The notes under the pieces were generated by a model, which made no database searches, was not told the origin of the DNA, and worked only from the letters and a program-made list of their open reading frames with translations. Positions 8,359-17,686 of a stretch of DNA of 64,000 bases are shown piece after piece. The stretch spans positions 1 to 64,000 of the forward strand of contig NZ_VKDE01000017.1 of NCBI RefSeq assembly GCF_007097485.1. Reading direction: 5' to 3'. Each line of letters opens with the position of its first letter. Within the stretch, counting starts at the first letter, position 1. The DNA comes from Carboxylicivirga sp. M1479. GTDB lineage: Bacteria > Bacteroidota > Bacteroidia > Bacteroidales > Marinilabiliaceae. The translations under genes and the position numbers were made by a program.

Positions 8359-8366
8359 TAATTTTG
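8359..8366 (+). promoter_or_regulatory. Candidate sigma-ABfr -7 box for the HtrA gene
   Basis: TAATTTTG matches the Bacteroidota -7 consensus TAnnTTTG and lies 26 bp before the ATG at 8392. A clear TTTG -33 box at the ideal distance is not visible, so the call rests on the -7 box alone. Confidence 0.35.
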
Positions 8367-8391
8367 TATTAAACAATAAAATATAGCAACA

Positions 8392-9912
8392 ATGAAAAGG
8401 TTTGGCTCATTGCTATTGGTGTCTGTTGTAAGCAGTGCCCTTACAATAGGTGCGTTTCTTTTTATAAATAGCAATAATAATAAAACAGTAAAGGTTGAAC
8501 ATCTATCGGGCACTCCAGTTGTAGGAACTACCTATACAGTTAATAAAAGTGGAGAGATAGTTCCGCTTGAATTTACTGAAGTAGCAAAAAAGGTAATGCC
8601 TGCGGTTGTTCATATCAAATCTACACAGGTTCAGAATGTCAAAAACTACAATTATCGTCATCAATCCGACCCGTTTAGGGATTTTTTTCAAGATGACATG
8701 TTTAAACGCTTTTTTGGTCCGGAATTTAAGTTTGAATCCCCTCAGCCACAACAAAGAGGTCCGCAAGCAAGAGTAGGTAGTGGTTCTGGTGTAATCATTA
8801 ATACAGATGGTTATATTGTAACCAATAACCATGTTATTGCCAATGCTGACGATATTGAGGTTACTTTGGATGATAACCAGGTTTTTAAAGCTAAGGTAGT
8901 TGGAACTGACCCTTCTACTGACTTGGCTCTGTTGCAGATAAAAGAAAAGGGATTGCCTTATTTGCCATTAGTAAATTCAGATGAAGTAGAGGTTGGAGAA
9001 TGGGTATTAGCTGTTGGGAATCCCTTCAATCTTAATTCAACAGTGACAGCAGGAATTGTAAGTGCCACCGGACGAAATATAAATATTTTAAGAGACCAAA
9101 GTGCGATTGAATCCTTCATTCAGACAGATGCAGCTATTAATCCGGGAAACAGCGGAGGAGCTTTGGTTAACCTTCAGGGTGGATTAATTGGAATTAACAC
9201 TGCTATAGCAAGTCCAACAGGTGCTTATGCTGGATATGGCTTTGCTGTTCCTGCTAATATAGTTTCAAAAGTTATTGAAGACCTCCTTAAATATGGGATG
9301 GTTCAAAGAGGTTATTTGGGCTTGATGATTCGAAGCGTTGACGGGAATCTTGCAAAAGAAAAAGACCTTAAAGTCACAGAAGGAGTTTATGTGGATAGTA
9401 TTGCCAGCCATAGTGCTGCCGGAGAGGCCGGGATTGAAGTTGGAGATGTTATACTTAAAGTAAATGATGTTGAAGTAGTGGCATCTGCTAAATTATTAGA
9501 AGTTATTGGTAGGCATCATCCCGGAGATAAAGTAGCATTAGTAGTAAACCGTTATGGAAAAGAGTTGGAATTTCTGGTAACACTCCGAAATCAGGAAGGA
9601 AAAACTAAGTTGTACGAAAAAGGTACCAACGAAATATTAGATGTATTAGGTATTGAATTGGAGGAGATAAACAAGTCAACAGCCAAAAAACTTAATATTG
9701 ACGGAGGAATCAGAATAACTAAGTTGTTCACAGGTAAATTAAAACGACATACAGATGTAAAAGTTGGTTTTATCATTACTAAGGTGGATGGAAAGCTTTA
9801 TAAAACAGTTGATGATTTAGTAGACTACCTGCAAGATAAAAAAGGCGGTGTTATGCTGGAAGGTGTTTACGAGGATTATCCTGGTAGCTATTATTACGCA
9901 TTTGGATTATAA
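8392..9912 (+). CDS. HtrA/DegP-type periplasmic serine protease
   Basis: A 506-residue protease-chaperone that degrades or refolds damaged envelope proteins. An N-terminal signal-anchor (about 5-25) sends it to the periplasm. The trypsin-like domain (about 60-290) has a complete triad: His147 in TNNHVIA, Asp177 in DPSTDLALLQ and Ser254 in NPGNSGGALVN. Two PDZ domains follow (about 300-400 and 415-500), the first with GYLGLMIRS and GIEVGDVILKVND. This is the usual DegP/DegQ layout. It lies in the stress block between the Hsp20 genes and the ABC cluster, so cytoplasmic and envelope protein quality control are encoded together. Confidence 0.92.
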   Translation: MKRFGSLLLVSVVSSALTIGAFLFINSNNNKTVKVEHLSGTPVVGTTYTVNKSGEIVPLEFTEVAKKVMPAVVHIKSTQVQNVKNYNYRHQSDPFRDFFQDDMFKRFFGPEFKFESPQPQQRGPQARVGSGSGVIINTDGYIVTNNHVIANADDIEVTLDDNQVFKAKVVGTDPSTDLALLQIKEKGLPYLPLVNSDEVEVGEWVLAVGNPFNLNSTVTAGIVSATGRNINILRDQSAIESFIQTDAAINPGNSGGALVNLQGGLIGINTAIASPTGAYAGYGFAVPANIVSKVIEDLLKYGMVQRGYLGLMIRSVDGNLAKEKDLKVTEGVYVDSIASHSAAGEAGIEVGDVILKVNDVEVVASAKLLEVIGRHHPGDKVALVVNRYGKELEFLVTLRNQEGKTKLYEKGTNEILDVLGIELEEINKSTAKKLNIDGGIRITKLFTGKLKRHTDVKVGFIITKVDGKLYKTVDDLVDYLQDKKGGVMLEGVYEDYPGSYYYAFGL

Positions 9913-9992
9913 AAATATATAAATAAAAAACAGATTAATATCTTTTTTAAAACAGTAAATATTTTGTTGAATCTTTATTAAAGTATCGTTCT

Positions 9993-10193
9993 ATGTTAGA
10001 ATTATGTAAGACAGTATTGAATGGAGTTCATGAAGACAAAAGCCTCTTTAGAAAGGAATTGATTAAATCTATCTCCTGGCTCAATCAAGAAGAGCAGGAA
10101 AAATTTCAAAATTGGGTACGAGAACGTTTCAGTAATGAGCATGCAGATGTCATTGATGAAATATTAAATACTAAGTACCAATTTGCATCATAA
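9993..10193 (+). CDS. Small conserved-looking cytoplasmic protein
   Basis: A 66-residue helical protein that I do not recognise. It begins MLELCKTVLNGVHEDKSLF and contains a Trp-bearing amphipathic helix (KSISWLNQEEQEKFQNWVRE). There is no signal peptide or membrane segment. A hairpin terminator follows 14 bp after the stop. The composition is gene-like and the ORF fits neatly between the protease gene and the next operon. It could be a regulator or adaptor of the stress block, but nothing in the sequence shows this. Confidence 0.55.
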   Translation: MLELCKTVLNGVHEDKSLFRKELIKSISWLNQEEQEKFQNWVRERFSNEHADVIDEILNTKYQFAS

Positions 10194-10206
10194 AATTTTT
10201 GATTTG

Positions 10207-10240
10207 AAGCATGCATAGGTTTGTTCTGTGCATGCTTTTC
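10207..10240 (+). terminator. Terminator separating HtrA segment from ABC operon
   Basis: AAGCATGCATAG at 10207-10218 pairs with CTGTGCATGCTT at 10226-10237 (11 Watson-Crick pairs and one G-U), followed by TTC. It closes the transcript of the small gene at 9993. Confidence 0.7.
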
Positions 10241-10324
10241 ATATATGTCTATGCTCTTTTCTGAGTATGGATGCTTTATTGTGTTTAATTATTTAATTAC
10301 TAACAGTTTTAAGGAGGAACTTTT

Positions 10325-11473
10325 ATGAAAAGTCTACATTCTTATTGTAAATTTTTAATTGTATCTATTTTATTTTTTAGTGTTCAGCAAAACATTTTTG
10401 CTAATGATGGTAAAACAGAAATTTTTACACCTTACACCAAGGTATCTGTATCACCCGGAAGTACAGTAAATTATTCACTGGATATCATCAATAATAACGA
10501 ACAGACCATAAACGAAAACATAAACATTAGTAACATTCCTCGTTCGTGGAATTATACACTTACAGCTAGTGGAATGAATATTAATAAAGTAGCTGTATTA
10601 GGCAGTAAGAAACAAACTTTAAAACTTAAAATTGATGTTCCCTATCGTGTAAAAAAAGGTTATTATACCTTTTATGCAAAGCTTGGCAGTATAGCTTCAT
10701 TGCCATTGACCATTAATGTAACTACAGCAGGCTCTAATGAATCAGAACTTACATGCGACCAGAAAAACATGGAAGGTACTTCAAAATCTAACTTTTCATT
10801 TAATGCCGTATTAAAGAATAAAACAGCTACTAAGCAACAGTACGCATTAATGGCATCTCCACCAAGGGGATGGAGTGTAATGATTAAGCCAAACCATAAA
10901 CAGGCTACTTCAACAGAGGTGGATGCCAATGGCACAAAAAATATTAATTATACCATCAAAGCACCATCAAATGTAAAAGCCGGAACTTATAAGATTCCTG
11001 TAAAAGCGGTTTCAGGTTCCACTTCTGCAGAGATGGAATTAGAGGTTGTTATCACAGGTACTTACGAAATGGCTTTTTCAACTCCAACAGGATTGTTAAG
11101 TTCAAAAATCACAGCAGGAGATGATAAAAAGGTAGAGTTGGTAGTTAAGAATACAGGCTCTACAAAATTGGAGAATATAGAACTATCAGCATCTAAACCG
11201 AAAAATTGGGAGGTTTCATTCGATAACAAAAAAATAGAAAGCCTGGAACCGGGAAAAACATCGACGGTTTATGCAACGATAAAGGCCGACAAAAAAGCTA
11301 TTCCGGGAGACTACGTGACCAAAATAACTGCCAAAACATCTGAAGCTAATCAAAATCTATCTTTCCGAATTATGGTCAAAACACCAATGCTTATGGGTTG
11401 GTTAGGAATTTTAATCATATTAGCTTCCATAGGAGGGATAGCATTCTTAATCAAGAAATTCGGAAGGAGGTAA
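10325..11473 (+). CDS. NEW3-domain exported protein with C-terminal anchor
   Basis: A 382-residue exported protein. Residues 1-27 are a signal peptide (FFSVQQNIFA). The body consists of three Ig-like beta-sandwich repeats of the NEW3 type (alpha-galactosidase-associated, CARDB-like) with recurring patterns such as SPGSTVNYSLDIINNNEQT, NVKAGTYKIPVKA and IPGDYVTKITAKT. A C-terminal helix (about 357-375, MGWLGILIILASIGGIAFL) anchors it, so the domains face the periplasm. A strong ribosome binding site (AAGGAGG) precedes ATG 10325. The ABC ATPase gene starts 3 bp after the stop, so it is probably an accessory subunit of that transporter. Confidence 0.8.
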   Translation: MKSLHSYCKFLIVSILFFSVQQNIFANDGKTEIFTPYTKVSVSPGSTVNYSLDIINNNEQTINENINISNIPRSWNYTLTASGMNINKVAVLGSKKQTLKLKIDVPYRVKKGYYTFYAKLGSIASLPLTINVTTAGSNESELTCDQKNMEGTSKSNFSFNAVLKNKTATKQQYALMASPPRGWSVMIKPNHKQATSTEVDANGTKNINYTIKAPSNVKAGTYKIPVKAVSGSTSAEMELEVVITGTYEMAFSTPTGLLSSKITAGDDKKVELVVKNTGSTKLENIELSASKPKNWEVSFDNKKIESLEPGKTSTVYATIKADKKAIPGDYVTKITAKTSEANQNLSFRIMVKTPMLMGWLGILIILASIGGIAFLIKKFGRR

Positions 11474-11475
11474 GT

Positions 11476-12441
11476 ATGGATAATCCAGTTATACAACTAA
11501 ATGGTATTTCTAAAAAGTACGGAGACTTTACTGCTGTAAATGACCTGGACTTATCCATTAATAAAGGTGAGATTTTTGGATTGCTTGGGCCAAACGGTGC
11601 TGGAAAGTCAACTACAATACTCATGCTCATGGGGCTTACAGAGCCTAGTTCGGGAAGTGTAAGTGTATGTGGAATTAATTCTACCTCAAAACCTATTGCG
11701 GTTAAAAAGAAGGTAGGGTATTTACCAGAGGATGTAGGGTTTTATGATGATTTATCGGGTTTGGATAACCTTATATATACGGCCAGGCTGAATGGTTTTG
11801 ATTATAGCACTGCCAAAGAAAAAGCCGGTGAACTGTTGGAGCGAGTTGGTCTTGGTAACGATAAAAACAAAAAAACAGGCAAGTATTCTAAAGGAATGCG
11901 CCAACGATTAGGTTTAGCTGATGTATTGATTAAAAATCCGGAAGTTATCATTCTAGATGAACCTACAACAGGCATAGACCCGAAAGGTGTAATAGAATTA
12001 CTTAGCTTAATAAAAAAACTCAGCGTAGAGCAAAATATTACAGTACTATTTTCTTCTCATAACCTTCATCAGGTTCAGCAAGTTTGCGACCGTGTAGGAA
12101 TATTTGTTAGTGGAAAGATATTGGCAGAAGGAAATATCAAAGAGTTATCGCAAAAGTTGTTTACACACGGTATGTACCTTATTGAACTTAGAATAGATAG
12201 CGGTGACAAATCTCCAATAGGTTCGGAAGAATTGGAAAAGCTATTAGCTCCAATAGAAGATATCCAGAAAGTATCAGCAGATAATGGACTTTTTCAAATT
12301 GAATGCTCTTCAGATATTTCTTCATCCATTGCTAAAAAAGTTATTGAGGCTGATTATAAACTTAATTTATTGAGTAAAAAAGAATATGGTCTTGATGCTA
12401 TTTATAACCGTTATTTTGAAGGAGGATTAAGCGATGATTAG
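11476..12441 (+). CDS. ABC transporter ATP-binding protein
   Basis: A 321-residue cytoplasmic ATPase. Walker A is GPNGAGKS (about 40-47), the signature region reads YSKGMRQRLG, and Walker B is VIILDEPTTG, followed by the switch His in SSHNLH. A C-terminal domain of about 100 residues follows the nucleotide-binding fold, as in CcmA/GldA-type ATPases. I chose ATG 11476, which has AAGGAGG directly upstream and starts the domain correctly; the longer frame back to 11398 overlaps the NEW3 gene. It overlaps the permease gene by 8 bp, so the two are co-translated. Confidence 0.92.
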   Translation: MDNPVIQLNGISKKYGDFTAVNDLDLSINKGEIFGLLGPNGAGKSTTILMLMGLTEPSSGSVSVCGINSTSKPIAVKKKVGYLPEDVGFYDDLSGLDNLIYTARLNGFDYSTAKEKAGELLERVGLGNDKNKKTGKYSKGMRQRLGLADVLIKNPEVIILDEPTTGIDPKGVIELLSLIKKLSVEQNITVLFSSHNLHQVQQVCDRVGIFVSGKILAEGNIKELSQKLFTHGMYLIELRIDSGDKSPIGSEELEKLLAPIEDIQKVSADNGLFQIECSSDISSSIAKKVIEADYKLNLLSKKEYGLDAIYNRYFEGGLSDD

Positions 12442-13402
12442 TATAGCTACAAAGCAAACGAATCCCTTTGGGGTAATTGTAAGTAAAGAAATTTCCGACA
12501 CGGTAAAAAGTTGGAAATTTATTATCATGGTAGCATTGGTGTTGCTAACATGTATGGGGTCGCTTTATGCTGCCCTGGATGATTTTTCGGCTGCTATTAA
12601 AGGAGGAAGTGCCGATGATGATTTCTTCTTCCTGAAGCTTTATACACATTCAAATGGCACTTTGCCTTCGTTTCTGGTTTTTATCAGTTTCCTGGGCCCA
12701 TTGTTAGGTATTAGCATGGGATTTGACAGCATAAATACCGAACAAAACAAAGGAACTTTAAGCAGATTATTGGCACAACCTATTTATAGGGACTATATAT
12801 TAAATGCCAAGTTTTTAGCTGCCTTAACCATTCTAAGCTACCTTTTTATTGGGCTAAGTTTACAGGTACTTGGTTTTGGTCTTATATTTATAGGTATTCC
12901 TCCTACAACTGATGAATTGATGAGAATCATTATTTTCTCTATTGTAAACATCATATACGTTGGCTTTTGGCTGAATCTATCCATACTGTTTTCTGTAAAA
13001 TTCAGGCAGGCTGCAACATCTGCTCTGGCAGGGATTTCCGTATGGCTTTTCTTTACTATTTTCTATAGTATGATTGTAAACCTTATTGCAAAAGGACTTG
13101 CGCCAGTAAGGTTTATCAGCGAAAATCAAATGGTCAGTTTTCAACGTTTTGTCCAAAACCTAATGCGTTTTAATCCCGGACAATTATTCAATGATGTTAC
13201 AACAACTCTGTTGCGCCCTTCAGTTCGAAGTTTGGGTCCATTAACAACAGAACAAACCATTGGAGCTATACCAAATCCTCTGCCATTAGGTCAGAGTCTT
13301 ATGTTGGTTTGGCCACAAGTTGTAGCACTTATTGGAGGTACGCTGATGTTCTTTGCCATTGCATACACCATATTTATGCGAAGAGAGATACGTTCCAGAT
13401 AG
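12434..13402 (+). CDS. ABC-2 type transporter permease
   Basis: A 322-residue integral membrane protein of the ABC-2 permease type (ABC2_membrane_2-like) with about six hydrophobic segments. The first is near residues 28-48, followed by a large external loop with charged residues. The next segment pair surrounds the cytoplasmic motif NTEQNKGTLSRLLAQP, where an E/Q-K-GTL-LL sequence is the typical coupling element. A further external region lies near 215-275. The start codon overlaps the ATPase gene, so the pair forms a transporter. The substrate is unknown. Confidence 0.85.
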   Translation: MISIATKQTNPFGVIVSKEISDTVKSWKFIIMVALVLLTCMGSLYAALDDFSAAIKGGSADDDFFFLKLYTHSNGTLPSFLVFISFLGPLLGISMGFDSINTEQNKGTLSRLLAQPIYRDYILNAKFLAALTILSYLFIGLSLQVLGFGLIFIGIPPTTDELMRIIIFSIVNIIYVGFWLNLSILFSVKFRQAATSALAGISVWLFFTIFYSMIVNLIAKGLAPVRFISENQMVSFQRFVQNLMRFNPGQLFNDVTTTLLRPSVRSLGPLTTEQTIGAIPNPLPLGQSLMLVWPQVVALIGGTLMFFAIAYTIFMRREIRSR

Positions 13403-13469
13403 CTATTTACGTGTATAAAACCAGATAATTAACTAATTATTTTCAATTTTTAATAAATCATTCTAAACA

Positions 13470-14402
13470 ATGGACATCCATGTAAAGAATATTACCAAGA
13501 CGTATGGTACACAAAAAGCCTTAGATGATTTGTCGTTTAAGGTGAAGACAGGTGAAATCCTGGGATTTCTTGGCCCTAATGGAGCTGGTAAAACCACAAC
13601 AATGAAGGCAATCACCTGCTATACTACTCCCAATGGAGGAGATATTACTCTAGGAGGAAAATCTGTTCATGATGCACCCGATGAAGTAAAGAAAAACATC
13701 GGTTACTTGCCAGAGAATAACCCTTTGTACTTAGATATGACCATTATGGATTATCTCAATTTCATTGGCGAGTTGCAAGGAGTTAGCAAAAGCAATATTA
13801 AAGTGCAGGTTGAGAAAATGATTCGAATTTGTGGGTTAGACCTTGAAAAGCACAAAAAGGTTGGAGAGTTATCGAAGGGGTACAAACAGCGTGTTGGATT
13901 AGCACAAGCTTTAATACACGACCCTGAAGTGTTAATTCTTGACGAACCAACCACTGGTTTAGACCCCAACCAGATTATTGAAATACGAAAGCTCATAAAG
14001 GAAATAGGACGTGAAAAAACGGTTATTCTGAGTTCTCATATTTTGGCTGAAGTAGAAGCAACTTGTGACAGGGTTTTAATCATAAACAAAGGAAAAATTG
14101 TTGCCGATGGAACACCAGAATCGCTTCGAAAAGAAGCACAAGGAACAGAACTTCTGAAGGTTGGGATAAGCATTATGGATCGCAATGAAGCCTATAAAGC
14201 ATTGAGCAATATTGATGAAGTTGCAATGGTTTCATTTGTTGATGATAATTCATGCATTTTTGAGGTTGAAAGCCATGTTGGTAAATCATCGATTGAAAGC
14301 ATCTTTAAAATGTGCGTAAGTAAAGGTTGGTTTATAACTCAACTAACACCGATAGAAAAAAACCTGGAAGATGTATTCAGGGAGTTAACTCAAGGTCGTT
14401 AA
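13470..14402 (+). CDS. GldA-type ABC transporter ATP-binding protein
   Basis: A 310-residue ATPase paralogous to the protein at 11476. Walker A is GPNGAGKTT (about 37-45), the signature is LSKGYKQRVGLAQAL, and Walker B is VLILDEPTTG with the switch His in SSHILAE. The C-terminal extension (about 220-310) resembles GldA. In Flavobacterium GldA works with GldF and GldG in a transporter required for gliding motility and possibly for envelope assembly. Here GldF-like and GldG-like genes follow directly, so I read 13470-17636 as a GldAFG-like unit duplicated or recruited into a stress block. A role in gliding itself is not implied. Confidence 0.85.
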   Translation: MDIHVKNITKTYGTQKALDDLSFKVKTGEILGFLGPNGAGKTTTMKAITCYTTPNGGDITLGGKSVHDAPDEVKKNIGYLPENNPLYLDMTIMDYLNFIGELQGVSKSNIKVQVEKMIRICGLDLEKHKKVGELSKGYKQRVGLAQALIHDPEVLILDEPTTGLDPNQIIEIRKLIKEIGREKTVILSSHILAEVEATCDRVLIINKGKIVADGTPESLRKEAQGTELLKVGISIMDRNEAYKALSNIDEVAMVSFVDDNSCIFEVESHVGKSSIESIFKMCVSKGWFITQLTPIEKNLEDVFRELTQGR

Positions 14403-14442
14403 TGAATATTATCTCAAAACTTTAAAAAAATAAGATATTCTG

Positions 14443-15168
14443 ATGAAACAAATATGGATAATCACAAAAAAGGAATTGAAAGGCTATTTTGATTCCCTGA
14501 TGGCATATATACTCATTGTTGTTTTTCTGGGCTTGAGTGGTTTTTTCACCTGGCTTTATGGAAACAATGACGTATTCTACATTAATAGGGCTACCATGCA
14601 ACCGTTTTTCGGCATTGCATACTGGACGCTTTTTATATTTATTCCGGCATTAACCATGAAGCAAATTGCCGAAGAGTTTAAAACGGGCACTATTGAGTTA
14701 CTCTTAACTAAACCTGTTTCGGATTGGCAGGTAGTTTCAGGTAAATTTTTGGCAACTTTTCTGCTAATTGCAATTTCACTGGCTCTAACATTGCCATATT
14801 ATATTTCTATTGCCAATATTGGGCCAATTGACCATGGCTCCGTTCTGACCGGATATTTAGGTTTACTTTTAATGAGTGCCGCATATATAAGTCTTGGTAT
14901 TTTTGCTAGTAGTATAACATCTAACCAAATTGTGGCCTTTTTATTGGCTCTTATTATTGGAATTTTCTTTCAGATTCTATTTGGCATTATTTCAAGGGCA
15001 TTTCCGGGGATGATTGGCGATACTTTATCATATCTCGATATGCAATATCATTATAGAAGTATTACACGAGGTGTAATTGACAGTAAAAACATCATCTATT
15101 TTGCCTCAATAATCCTTGGAGGGTTAATGGCATCTGAACTGTCTCTTGTTAAACGTAACATCAACTAA
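14443..15168 (+). CDS. GldF-like ABC transporter permease
   Basis: A 241-residue permease with six predicted membrane helices. The first is at about 17-37 and the second at about 55-75. A cytoplasmic loop with MKQIAEEFKTGTIELLLTKP follows, the E-x-K-TGT-E-LL motif typical of GldF and other ABC-2 permeases. Helices continue to the end, with a charged C-terminus. The preceding gene is a GldA-type ATPase and the following one a GldG-like protein 10 bp downstream, the order seen in gliding ABC systems. Confidence 0.85.
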   Translation: MKQIWIITKKELKGYFDSLMAYILIVVFLGLSGFFTWLYGNNDVFYINRATMQPFFGIAYWTLFIFIPALTMKQIAEEFKTGTIELLLTKPVSDWQVVSGKFLATFLLIAISLALTLPYYISIANIGPIDHGSVLTGYLGLLLMSAAYISLGIFASSITSNQIVAFLLALIIGIFFQILFGIISRAFPGMIGDTLSYLDMQYHYRSITRGVIDSKNIIYFASIILGGLMASELSLVKRNIN

Positions 15169-15178
15169 AAAGAAAATC

Positions 15179-16678
15179 ATGAACGACAAGCTACGATTTA
15201 AATATTATATCGCATTGGCTTTAGGTGTTTTGGTCTTAATTAACGTTTTGGCTAATCGTTTTTTTGTTCGCCTTGACTTTACAGAAGACCAGCGATATAC
15301 ATTGAGTGAAACCACCAAAGATATTTTAAAAGATATTACAGAGCCAATAACAGTAACTGCTTATTTTTCTGAAGGTTTGCAACCTCAGTTCGACCAATTA
15401 AGAAATGATTTTAAAGATTTATTGGCAGAATATGCATCTCGAAGCAATCATCAACTAGTATTTGAATTTATTAATCCCAATGAAGATGCGCAGGAAGAAC
15501 AGAAAGCTGTACAGGCGGGAATTCAGACAGTGATGATTGAAGCAAGAGAGAAAGACCAGGCTAGTACAAAAAAAGCCTATATGGGGGCTTTAGTGCAGAT
15601 TGGCGAAAACTCTGAAACAATACCATTTATTCAGCCTGGTGCACAAATGGAATATGCATTAACAACAGCCATTAAAAAGATGACAATTCCGGATAAGGAT
15701 GCAATTGGCTTTATTGTTGGTCATGGAGAGCCAACACTAAATGAACAAATACAGGTAATTCAAGGATTGGAAGTTCTATATGTGCCGGAAGAAGTCGCAT
15801 TATCAGATAGTGTAAATCTCAGCAAGTATAAAACACTGGCCTGGATAAACCCTCAGGATTCAATTCCTAAAGAGCATTTTACTTACGTAGAGGATTTTTT
15901 AAATCAGGGAGGAAACTTACTTGTATCTTTTAATAAGGTTGATGCTCAATTAAATCAAGGAATGGGCTTTGCTAAATATACAGGAATGGGTAATTGGCTG
16001 CAAAAACAAGGACTTACCGTTAATGAGGATTTTGTTGTGGATGCCAATTGTGGTTCTGTAAATGTTCAACAACGCCAAGGTATTTTTACGGTTAATCGTC
16101 CGATTAACTTTCCTTATTTACCAATTTTATCCAATTTCGCCGACCATCCTATCACACAAGGGTTAGGAACAATGATTATGCAATTTGGTAGTTCGTTAAC
16201 CTTTAGTGGGGATTCATTAAGCACTTTTACGCCATTGGTCTTTACCTCGGATAAATCAGGAAAACAACCAGCTCCAGTTTATTTTAATATTGAAAAACAA
16301 TGGCAGGAAAGGGACTTTACAGCTTCAAAACTTACAGTTTCAGGACTTATGGAAAAAGACAATCATAAATTAGTAGTAATCACAGATGGTGATTTGGCCA
16401 TTAATGGTTCCGGGCAGGAGGTACGCCAGGTTCAACCTGATAATGCCAATTTTCTTGTGAATGCTATTGATTATATGAGCGATGATACCGGACTTATTCA
16501 ATTAAGGAGTAAGCAGGTAAAGATGCGACCATTAGACCAGTTAGACGATGGGGATAAGAACTTGTTGAAAATTCTAAACTTTACTCTACCAATCCTTATC
16601 ATTCTGGGTATTGGTATTTATCGTTATCAAAGAAGAAAATTTACCCGCTTAAAAATTAAAGGAGAAAGCTATGTTTAG
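15179..16678 (+). CDS. GldG-like ABC auxiliary protein
   Basis: A 499-residue membrane-anchored protein. An N-terminal helix (about 7-27, IALALGVLVLINVLANRFF) is followed by a periplasmic domain with RLDFTEDQRYTLSETTKDIL, the usual opening of the GldG/ABC-transp-aux family. The family domain contains the GHGEPTLNE segment. A second helix lies near the C-terminus (about 465-485). I chose ATG 15179 because a TTG at 15146 overlaps the permease gene. Its last 8 bp overlap the start of the DUF4340 gene. It probably completes the GldAF-like transporter. Confidence 0.85.
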   Translation: MNDKLRFKYYIALALGVLVLINVLANRFFVRLDFTEDQRYTLSETTKDILKDITEPITVTAYFSEGLQPQFDQLRNDFKDLLAEYASRSNHQLVFEFINPNEDAQEEQKAVQAGIQTVMIEAREKDQASTKKAYMGALVQIGENSETIPFIQPGAQMEYALTTAIKKMTIPDKDAIGFIVGHGEPTLNEQIQVIQGLEVLYVPEEVALSDSVNLSKYKTLAWINPQDSIPKEHFTYVEDFLNQGGNLLVSFNKVDAQLNQGMGFAKYTGMGNWLQKQGLTVNEDFVVDANCGSVNVQQRQGIFTVNRPINFPYLPILSNFADHPITQGLGTMIMQFGSSLTFSGDSLSTFTPLVFTSDKSGKQPAPVYFNIEKQWQERDFTASKLTVSGLMEKDNHKLVVITDGDLAINGSGQEVRQVQPDNANFLVNAIDYMSDDTGLIQLRSKQVKMRPLDQLDDGDKNLLKILNFTLPILIILGIGIYRYQRRKFTRLKIKGESYV

Positions 16679-17636
16679 AAAATTGAATATAAAAACGTTG
16701 AGCTGGGTATTTTTAGGCCTGCTCATATTAACTGTTGGTATAAAGGTATTGGATAACAGAAGAGGTGTTAATACACTCAAGACTGAACTATTTAATATTG
16801 AAGAAAATGTAATTACATCTGTAATTGTAAAACCCAAAATGCTCAATGGCAAGAGTATAGAACTTAAAAAGAATAATGAGGATTGGAGAGTTGTATCTGA
16901 CGGAAAGTCATATAATGGTGATGCAGTAACAATAGAACAATTAATCAATCAATTAAATGGACTAAAGCCTATTAGGCTTGCTTCTCAAACAAAAGATGGA
17001 TGGGATAAATTTGAATTGACAGATTCACTTTCTACAGAAGTGCAGTTTATGGGAGCTAAAGGGGAATTAGCAAAAATATACATCGGAAAGTTTTCGTATT
17101 CCCAACCCAAAACAAACCCTATGATGCAACAAAACCCTTATATGCGTCCGCAAGGCACCATGACATCTTACGTGCGATATAATGACGAAAAAGAGGTTTA
17201 TGCAGTTGAGGGGTTCTTGGGTAGTTCTGCCAATAGAAATGTAGATGCGTTTAGGGATAAAACCCTATTAAAAACAAATAAAACCAATATTAACAAAATT
17301 GAGTTTAGTTATCCTGCTGACAGTTCGTTTACCATGGTTAAAAACGAAGGGGTCTGGATGAGTAATGGTATACAGCTTGATTCTGCATCTGTAGCCAATT
17401 ATTTATCCGGAATTACTTCGTTGAAAGGTAACAGCTTTACAGGTGGCAACAGAACCTCATTTACTCATAAAACGAAAATCTTTTCAGATAATGGGGAGCA
17501 AGTAGAGGTGAATGCAGTGATTGAGAATGAAGAAGCTATATTGACAACTACTCAAAACCAAGGAACTGTTTTTAAAGAAGCCCTAAGTTCAAATTTCAAT
17601 AAATTGTTTATTTCAAAAAAGGAGCTGTTGAAATAA
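16671..17636 (+). CDS. DUF4340 protein
   Basis: A 321-residue protein with an N-terminal membrane helix (about 11-27) and a periplasmic beta-rich DUF4340 region. The visible repeat-like pattern is KNNEDWRVVSDGKSYNGD followed by VTIEQLINQLNGLKP, repeated in weaker form in the C-terminal half (KNEGVWMSNGIQLDS). DUF4340 genes commonly follow GldG-type genes. Its start overlaps the GldG-like stop by 8 bp, so it is translationally coupled. Function is unknown, probably an extracytoplasmic partner of the transporter. A hairpin 21 bp downstream ends the operon. Confidence 0.8.
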   Translation: MFRKLNIKTLSWVFLGLLILTVGIKVLDNRRGVNTLKTELFNIEENVITSVIVKPKMLNGKSIELKKNNEDWRVVSDGKSYNGDAVTIEQLINQLNGLKPIRLASQTKDGWDKFELTDSLSTEVQFMGAKGELAKIYIGKFSYSQPKTNPMMQQNPYMRPQGTMTSYVRYNDEKEVYAVEGFLGSSANRNVDAFRDKTLLKTNKTNINKIEFSYPADSSFTMVKNEGVWMSNGIQLDSASVANYLSGITSLKGNSFTGGNRTSFTHKTKIFSDNGEQVEVNAVIENEEAILTTTQNQGTVFKEALSSNFNKLFISKKELLK

Positions 17637-17657
17637 ACAGCTTTGTATTAGAGAAAA

Positions 17658-17686
17658 CCCCTAGTTGCCTAACGGATAACTAGGGG
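17658..17686 (+). terminator. Hairpin at the end of the ABC operon
   Basis: CCCCTAGTT at 17658-17666 pairs perfectly with AACTAGGGG at 17678-17686 around an 11-nt loop. No T-run follows, so it may be a protective 3' structure more than a classic terminator. Confidence 0.6.

Noticed and set aside
6438-17636. Known proteobacterial transmissible locus of stress tolerance
   Set aside because: Only Hsp20 and a DegP-type protease are shared. ClpK, FtsH, HdeD, KefB and the other marker genes are absent.
13470-17636. Bona fide gliding motility operon
   Set aside because: GldA/F/G-like proteins also occur as stand-alone exporters. No other gliding genes are present and the context is stress and mobile DNA.
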